A DNA stretch of 9,915 bases from QPIN01 sp964399475. Its GTDB lineage: Bacteria > Pseudomonadota > Gammaproteobacteria > Methylococcales > Methylomonadaceae. Location: assembly GCA_964399475.1 (NCBI GenBank), contig CAYNRB010000119.1, positions 1-9,915 on the forward strand, read 5' to 3'. Positions 6,919 through 9,915 of this stretch are shown one piece after another (position 1 is the first letter of the stretch; every line of letters begins with the position of its first letter). The position numbers and the translations under genes were made by a program. A model generated the notes under the pieces. That model was not told where the DNA came from and did no database searches. It saw only the letters and a program-made list of their open reading frames with translations.

Positions 6919-7293
6919 TTAATATTTAATATAAACTTATTATTATTAGTTAGTGAATATTGTTGCTATAGAAAATAATAAATATTTAACAGCTAGTACC
7001 TATTATAAGCTGATAATTTAACCCTGAAATAACACCAGCAATTTTTTGTAACTAAATTTTTAGACAGTTTATAAATGACAGAATTGTTGTAGAGCTAAAA
7101 AGTTTAAGTTATGGTAAATTCCGTAATTAGCAGACTGGGGATTAGTTGTGTTTTTAGCTAGCTTTATACTGTTGATTACTTGTAATCTTTTTTAACAAGG
7201 TTTTTTATCACCAAGATAAGAACAATAATAACAATATTTACTAACAAACTTATTAACAAAATAAGCTATTGTTTTTAATATTAAAATAATGGT

Positions 7294-7302
7294 TTATACA
7301 CA
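7294..7302 (+). promoter_or_regulatory. DnaA box (TTATACACA), copy B
   Basis: This is a perfect match to TTATNCACA, in the same direction as the copy A box and followed by the same gatttt(t)aa sequence. It lies 42 bp before the dnaN start, so DnaA bound here could also affect dnaN transcription. Confidence 0.8.
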
Positions 7303-7315
7303 GATTTTAACAGAC

Positions 7316-7330
7316 TAATAATAACAGTAA
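7316..7330 (+). promoter_or_regulatory. DnaA-trio-like tract, copy B
   Basis: TAA TAA TAA CAG TAA begins exactly 13 nt after the DnaA box, the same spacing as in copy A. One triplet (CAG) departs from the TAA/TAG pattern. Confidence 0.45.
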
Positions 7331-7343
7331 GTTATATATATTT

Positions 7344-8444
7344 ATGAAATTTATTATTACTAGGGAACTCATACTCCCCCCTTTGCAACAAATTGTAAGC
7401 GTGATTGAAAAAAGGCAAACCATGCCTATTCTTTCAAACCTACTGATTGTTGTAGAAGACAATACATTGGTTTTAACCGGTACCGATCTGGAAATTCAAT
7501 TAATAGCCAAAATCACTTTAGAACAATCAGAACCTGGAAGAATTACACTACCAGCCAGAAAGTTTTTAGATATATGTCGATTATTACCCAATAATGCCGA
7601 GTTAAAAATAGAAAAAATACAAGATAAAGTGAAAATCTCTTCAGGACGAAGCCGATTTTCATTAAATACTTTAGCAGCAGAAAATTATCCAGAATTTTCA
7701 GAATCCAGTTTAGAAAACCAGTTTGTAATCAGCGCTGAAAAAATGAAAAAGGCCCTGGATAAAACCATTTTTTGTATGGGAAGTCAGGATATTAGATATT
7801 ATTTGAATGGCATGCTATTTCATATATCCAATAGCAAACTCAAATTTATAGCATCAGATGGTCATCGGCTGTCAATATATGAAGATAGTATTGGTGAAGC
7901 AACAGGCTATGAAGCACGTATTATTTTACCCAGAAAAGGCATAGCAGAACTTTCTCGTCTACTTGAAGATGAAGAATTAGATTTAAATATTCAATTTTCC
8001 AATAGCAATATTAGAATTGAAATTAAGAATATGATTTTTTCAGCCAAATTAGTCGATTCAAAATATCCTGAATTTAGTAAAGTTTATGATCAACCTTTTT
8101 TTAATCAGATTCATATAGAAAAACAATTATTAAAAGAAGCCTTAACCCGAGTTTATATATTAGCCAATGAAAAATCAAAAGGGGTTAGTTTTGAAGTTTC
8201 AGAAGGATTATTAAGATTAACTTCACACAATCCTGAACAGGATGAAGCAGAAGAAGAATTAATCATAGAATATAGTGGCGAACCCATATCAATCACCTTT
8301 AATGCCCAATATTTTTTAGATGCGGTTAGTAATCTGGATTCAGAACTAGCTGTGTTATCTATTGCCAGTAATGGCAGCAGTTGTTTTGTTGAAGAACCTG
8401 GTCAACAACTATATAAATTTATTGTTATGCCTATGCTTTTATGA
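7344..8444 (+). CDS. dnaN: DNA polymerase III beta subunit (sliding clamp)
   Basis: DnaN forms the ring that holds polymerase III and other replication and repair proteins on DNA. The 366 residues equal the E. coli length and divide into three clamp folds of about 120 residues each. The N-terminus (LPPLQQIVSVIEKRQTMPILSNLL) is typical. Partner-binding cleft residues are present: SDGHRL (171-176), YPEF (241-244) and the C-terminal VMPMLL (361-366). The ATG is preceded by the copy B origin module and only a weak ribosome site. Its TGA stop overlaps the start of the cupin gene (ATGA), so the two are probably co-transcribed and co-translated. Confidence 0.97.
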   Translation: MKFIITRELILPPLQQIVSVIEKRQTMPILSNLLIVVEDNTLVLTGTDLEIQLIAKITLEQSEPGRITLPARKFLDICRLLPNNAELKIEKIQDKVKISSGRSRFSLNTLAAENYPEFSESSLENQFVISAEKMKKALDKTIFCMGSQDIRYYLNGMLFHISNSKLKFIASDGHRLSIYEDSIGEATGYEARIILPRKGIAELSRLLEDEELDLNIQFSNSNIRIEIKNMIFSAKLVDSKYPEFSKVYDQPFFNQIHIEKQLLKEALTRVYILANEKSKGVSFEVSEGLLRLTSHNPEQDEAEEELIIEYSGEPISITFNAQYFLDAVSNLDSELAVLSIASNGSSCFVEEPGQQLYKFIVMPMLL

Positions 8445-8830
8445 AAAATCAGATGAAAGCGTCCATTAGTCCGATCAATCTTGAAAATGAGTTTTATATA
8501 TCAGAACAGTGTTACATTACTGAATTATCAAACACCTCTAATGATCCTGATGTTTCTATTGCACGGGCGAGACTGAAACCAGGAGTCACAACCCGTTGGC
8601 ATCGTTTAAAAGGAATTATAGAACGCTATTATGTTGTGAGTGGAACAGGTCGTGTGGAAATAGGTGATCTACCTGCCCAAACAGTAAAATCAGGTGATGT
8701 AGTGTTAATTCCAGCAATGTGTCGTCAACGAATCAGCAACATCGGAAGTGAAGATTTAATATTTTTGGCAATTTGTTCCCCTCGGTTTTCTAATGAGTTT
8801 TATGAAGATAGAGAACATAGTCAAAAATGA
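8441..8830 (+). CDS. Small single-domain cupin protein, function unknown
   Basis: This is a 129-residue protein with one cupin barrel. Cupin motif 1 can be laid on PGVTTRWHRLKGIIERYYVVSG (G48, H54, E61, G68) and motif 2 on GDVVLIPAMCRQRISN (G85, P91, N100). The usual second His of motif 1 is Leu56 and the His of motif 2 is Gln96, so only two of four usual metal ligands remain. Cys94 and Cys112 might take part, or the protein may bind a small molecule without metal. The WHRLKG..ER and PRF features recall a recurring family of small cupins with no assigned role that I can name. The start overlaps the dnaN stop by 4 nt (ATGA) with no separate ribosome site, pointing to coupling. A second Met at codon 5 is an alternative start. 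A hairpin terminator begins at its stop codon. Confidence 0.85.
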   Translation: MKNQMKASISPINLENEFYISEQCYITELSNTSNDPDVSIARARLKPGVTTRWHRLKGIIERYYVVSGTGRVEIGDLPAQTVKSGDVVLIPAMCRQRISNIGSEDLIFLAICSPRFSNEFYEDREHSQK

Positions 8831-8868
8831 AAGAGTAGCCAATATCTGTATTGGTAACTACTTTTTCA
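8828..8868 (+). terminator. Rho-independent terminator after the cupin gene
   Basis: The stem agtag-ccaata (8834-8844) pairs with tattgg-taa-ctact (8849-8862) around a tctg loop, with a 3-nt bulge, and a T-run follows at 8862-8866. Pairing extends outward (tgaaag with ttttca), and the stem begins at the TGA stop. The A-rich left side could also let it act weakly on the other strand. Confidence 0.75.
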
Positions 8869-8869
8869 C

Positions 8870-9034
8870 TTAGGAGCGAGGATTTAATAATATCCGAATC
8901 TTGGCTTGTCTTTCTGTCCGTCTTCTGCGTTGTAGAAACAGTTGCATAGCTCGCTATGCGCCCGTTTCTACGCCTTGAAGACGAACAAAAATCCTGCGCC
9001 AAACTTTCGGGTATTATTAAATCCTCACTCCTTA
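8870..9034. repeat. MITE-like palindromic element, copy 3 (nearly perfect)
   Basis: This is a 165-bp near-palindrome. The left end (8870-8905, including gaggatttaataata) and the right end (8998-9034, including tattattaaatcctc) are inverted repeats over about 36 bp with few changes. The core has gtagaaac (8932-8939) pairing with gtttctac (8964-8971) and gcatagc (8944-8950) pairing with gctatgc (8953-8959). The run aacagttgc(a/g)tagc is shared with the other two copies. TTA at both outer ends could be a 3-bp target duplication, but this is unproven. A minus-strand open frame (8790-9002) over it encodes RRRNGRIASYATVSTTQ, almost the same as in copy 2, so it is repeat translation. Confidence 0.82.
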
Positions 9035-9290
9035 CGCTTAAAATCAGGGAAACGGAGCGATAGCGGAGTGATGATTTTTAGTCCGCGGTAGGCGACAGGG
9101 AAATTTGCTGATCCGATGTATGCGATAGCATGCGAGGGAGGCTAAAATTTTATACCGACAGCCGTCAAGTCAGTGAGGTAGCCTTAACGGAGCGGCTTTT
9201 GTACGGAGTTGAGGCGGACGCAGGACGTCCGGGGCTTACTAATCGCTACTCACTTTTTGCATTCTGGGGCAAGGATGCCGCTGAATCCAA
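9035..9290. other. GC-richer noncoding patch with short repeats
   Basis: There is no supported gene. This stretch is clearly richer in G than the rest of the window. It has several copies of cggag (in aacggagcga, gcggagtga, aacggagcgg and acggagttg), the palindrome ggacgtcc, and a loose inverted pair aaaatca/tgatttt around 9040-9078. It lies between the palindromic element and the transposase remnant and is probably mobile-element debris. Confidence 0.4.
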
Positions 9291-9313
9291 AAAATGAGCA
9301 ATGGCGCGCTTGA

Positions 9314-9915
9314 GAAACAGGTCTTGGTGAAAAGCGTATAGGCATTTGCTATATTGGCTTGCAATCGAATCATAGCGGTAACAAGTCTTGGGAAGAAAAG
9401 CACCCTGAAATAGCGGAATTTTTATGTAAGATGGCTGAAAACCAGTCTCAACAAGATCCCACTTTTCAAAGCTCGTTTGCTTACACAAGATTGACAGCGA
9501 CCGCTGCACTAAATGCTTTAAAAGAAACAGGTTTAATACGGATGATTTACCCTCACCCAGTAGCATGGCAGAGATACTGAATCGACTAGGTTATCGCTTG
9601 CGTAAAGTGGTTAAAGCCAAACCCTTAAAAAAGATTAAGGAAACAGATGAGATCTTTATCAACATAAAAAATAAAGATCAGGAAATAAAAGCATCGGCTC
9701 AATAGACGGTTCGATTAAGCATGGACTGCAAGGCAACTGTCAAGATTAGCAAGTTTTCTCGCGGTGGGTTAAGTCGCGGCAATAACAAAGCACTTGAGCA
9801 CGACTTCAGAGACAAATGAAGTTACACGCCTTACGGTATTGTGGATGAGGACTCAGGTCAGTTGTATATTAATATGGGGAGCTCTTATAAAAGCAAGTGA
9901 CTTCATTATCGATAC
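9314..9915 (+). pseudogene. Decayed ISAzo13-like transposase (runs off the window)
   Basis: Reading across frames restores a continuous transposase: ETGLGEKRIGICYIG, GNKSWEEKHPEIAEF, QQDPTFQSSFAYTRLTA, then DDLPSPSSMAEILNRLGYRL, KAKPLKKIKETDEIF, RLSMDCKATVKISKFSRGG, YTPYGIVDEDSGQLY and, after a shift, ASDFIIDT. I recognise this as the ISAzo13-type DDE transposase. Damage includes a 1-base loss at about 9532-9535, in-frame stops TAG at 9703-9705 and TGA at 9817-9819, and a 1-base gain in the A-run at 9888-9891. A TGA at 9311-9313 closes the recognisable frame on the left; fragments such as FWGKDAAESKK (from about 9255) may be the decayed N-terminus. It cannot make an active enzyme as written. 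The rest lies beyond the right edge. Confidence 0.85.

Larger units (their letters stand above)
6724..6925 (+). repeat. Origin module, copy A
   Basis: This copy shares an ordered set of motifs with copy B at 7135-7337: ctggggatta at its start, a TGTTGAT(A/T)A site, ttactaaca, the DnaA box followed by gatttt, then a TAA/TAG tract. The distance from module start to DnaA box is 158 bp here and 159 bp in copy B. The sequence between the motifs has diverged strongly. Confidence 0.6.
7135..7337 (+). repeat. Origin module, copy B
   Basis: This is the second copy of the module, offset by 411-412 bp from copy A at both its start (ctggggatta) and its DnaA box. Its triplet tract ends only 13 bp before the dnaN start, so the module doubles as the dnaN leader. 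Confidence 0.6.
6663..7343. other. oriC: Presumed replication origin (oriC) between dnaA and dnaN
   Basis: This 681-bp gap has no gene and is very AT-rich. It contains two perfect DnaA boxes (TTATNCACA), a near-match box, TAA/TAG triplet tracts after each perfect box, and an A+T stretch at about 6891-7130 suited to unwinding. The dnaA-dnaN gap is a common oriC place. No DnaA box fitting TTATNCACA is found in the rpmH-dnaA gap. No GATC is present anywhere in the gap, so E. coli-type Dam/SeqA control is not indicated. Confidence 0.75.

Noticed and set aside
8790..9002. 70-codon minus-strand open frame after the cupin gene
   Set aside because: It overlaps the cupin 3' end and terminator and is repeat translation over the palindromic element.
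762..9034. CRISPR array from the repeated cores
   Set aside because: Only three distant copies, palindromic and of unequal form, with no regular spacers.
9246..9566. 106-codon minus-strand open frame at the right end
   Set aside because: It is antisense to the ISAzo13-like remnant, whose plus-strand frames show clear family motifs.

Overview
This window carries the chromosomal replication-origin neighbourhood of an AT-rich gammaproteobacterium. The basis is the conserved cluster mnmE-yidC-yidD-rnpA-rpmH on the minus strand, facing away from dnaA-dnaN on the plus strand, together with E. coli-like lengths and motifs (DnaN 366 aa, RpmH 44 aa, MnmE ending FCIGK, YidC with the gammaproteobacterial periplasmic domain). 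The genus cannot be fixed from sequence alone. The low GC content and the many short palindromic repeats would fit a repeat-rich methanotroph or sulfur oxidiser, but that is only a guess.

Layout. 1-130: the last 42 codons of an IS3-like transposase, followed by noncoding sequence. 309-713 (-): a MerR regulator with the exact cysteine spacing of mercury sensors, but with no mer genes beside it. 762-922: a palindromic MITE-like repeat. 928-2271 (-): mnmE. 2290-2513: a nested palindromic repeat element. 2528-4938 (-): a tightly packed yidC, yidD, rnpA and rpmH block behind a good sigma70-type promoter. 5090-5260: a second MITE-like element in the rpmH-dnaA gap. 5340-6662: dnaA. 6663-7343: an AT-rich gap that I read as oriC. 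It holds two diverged copies of a module about 200 bp long, each with one perfect DnaA box and a TAA/TAG triplet tract exactly 13 nt after it. 7344-8444: dnaN, overlapping by 4 nt a small cupin gene (8441-8830) that ends in a hairpin terminator. 8870-9034: a third, nearly perfect palindromic element. 9035-9290: a GC-richer patch with no gene. 9314 to the end: a decayed ISAzo13-like transposase that runs off the window.

How the genes work together. DnaA opens the origin and DnaN is the sliding clamp. RpmH (L34), RnpA (RNase P protein), YidD and YidC (membrane protein insertion) and MnmE (tRNA wobble-uridine modification) form the usual housekeeping operon leaving the origin in the other direction. 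The usual recF and gyrB are not found after dnaN; the cupin gene and mobile-element debris lie there instead.

The most interesting material is noncoding: the duplicated origin module, and a set of palindromic elements, one in nearly every intergenic gap. Three of these share a core and can be mistaken for small proteins.
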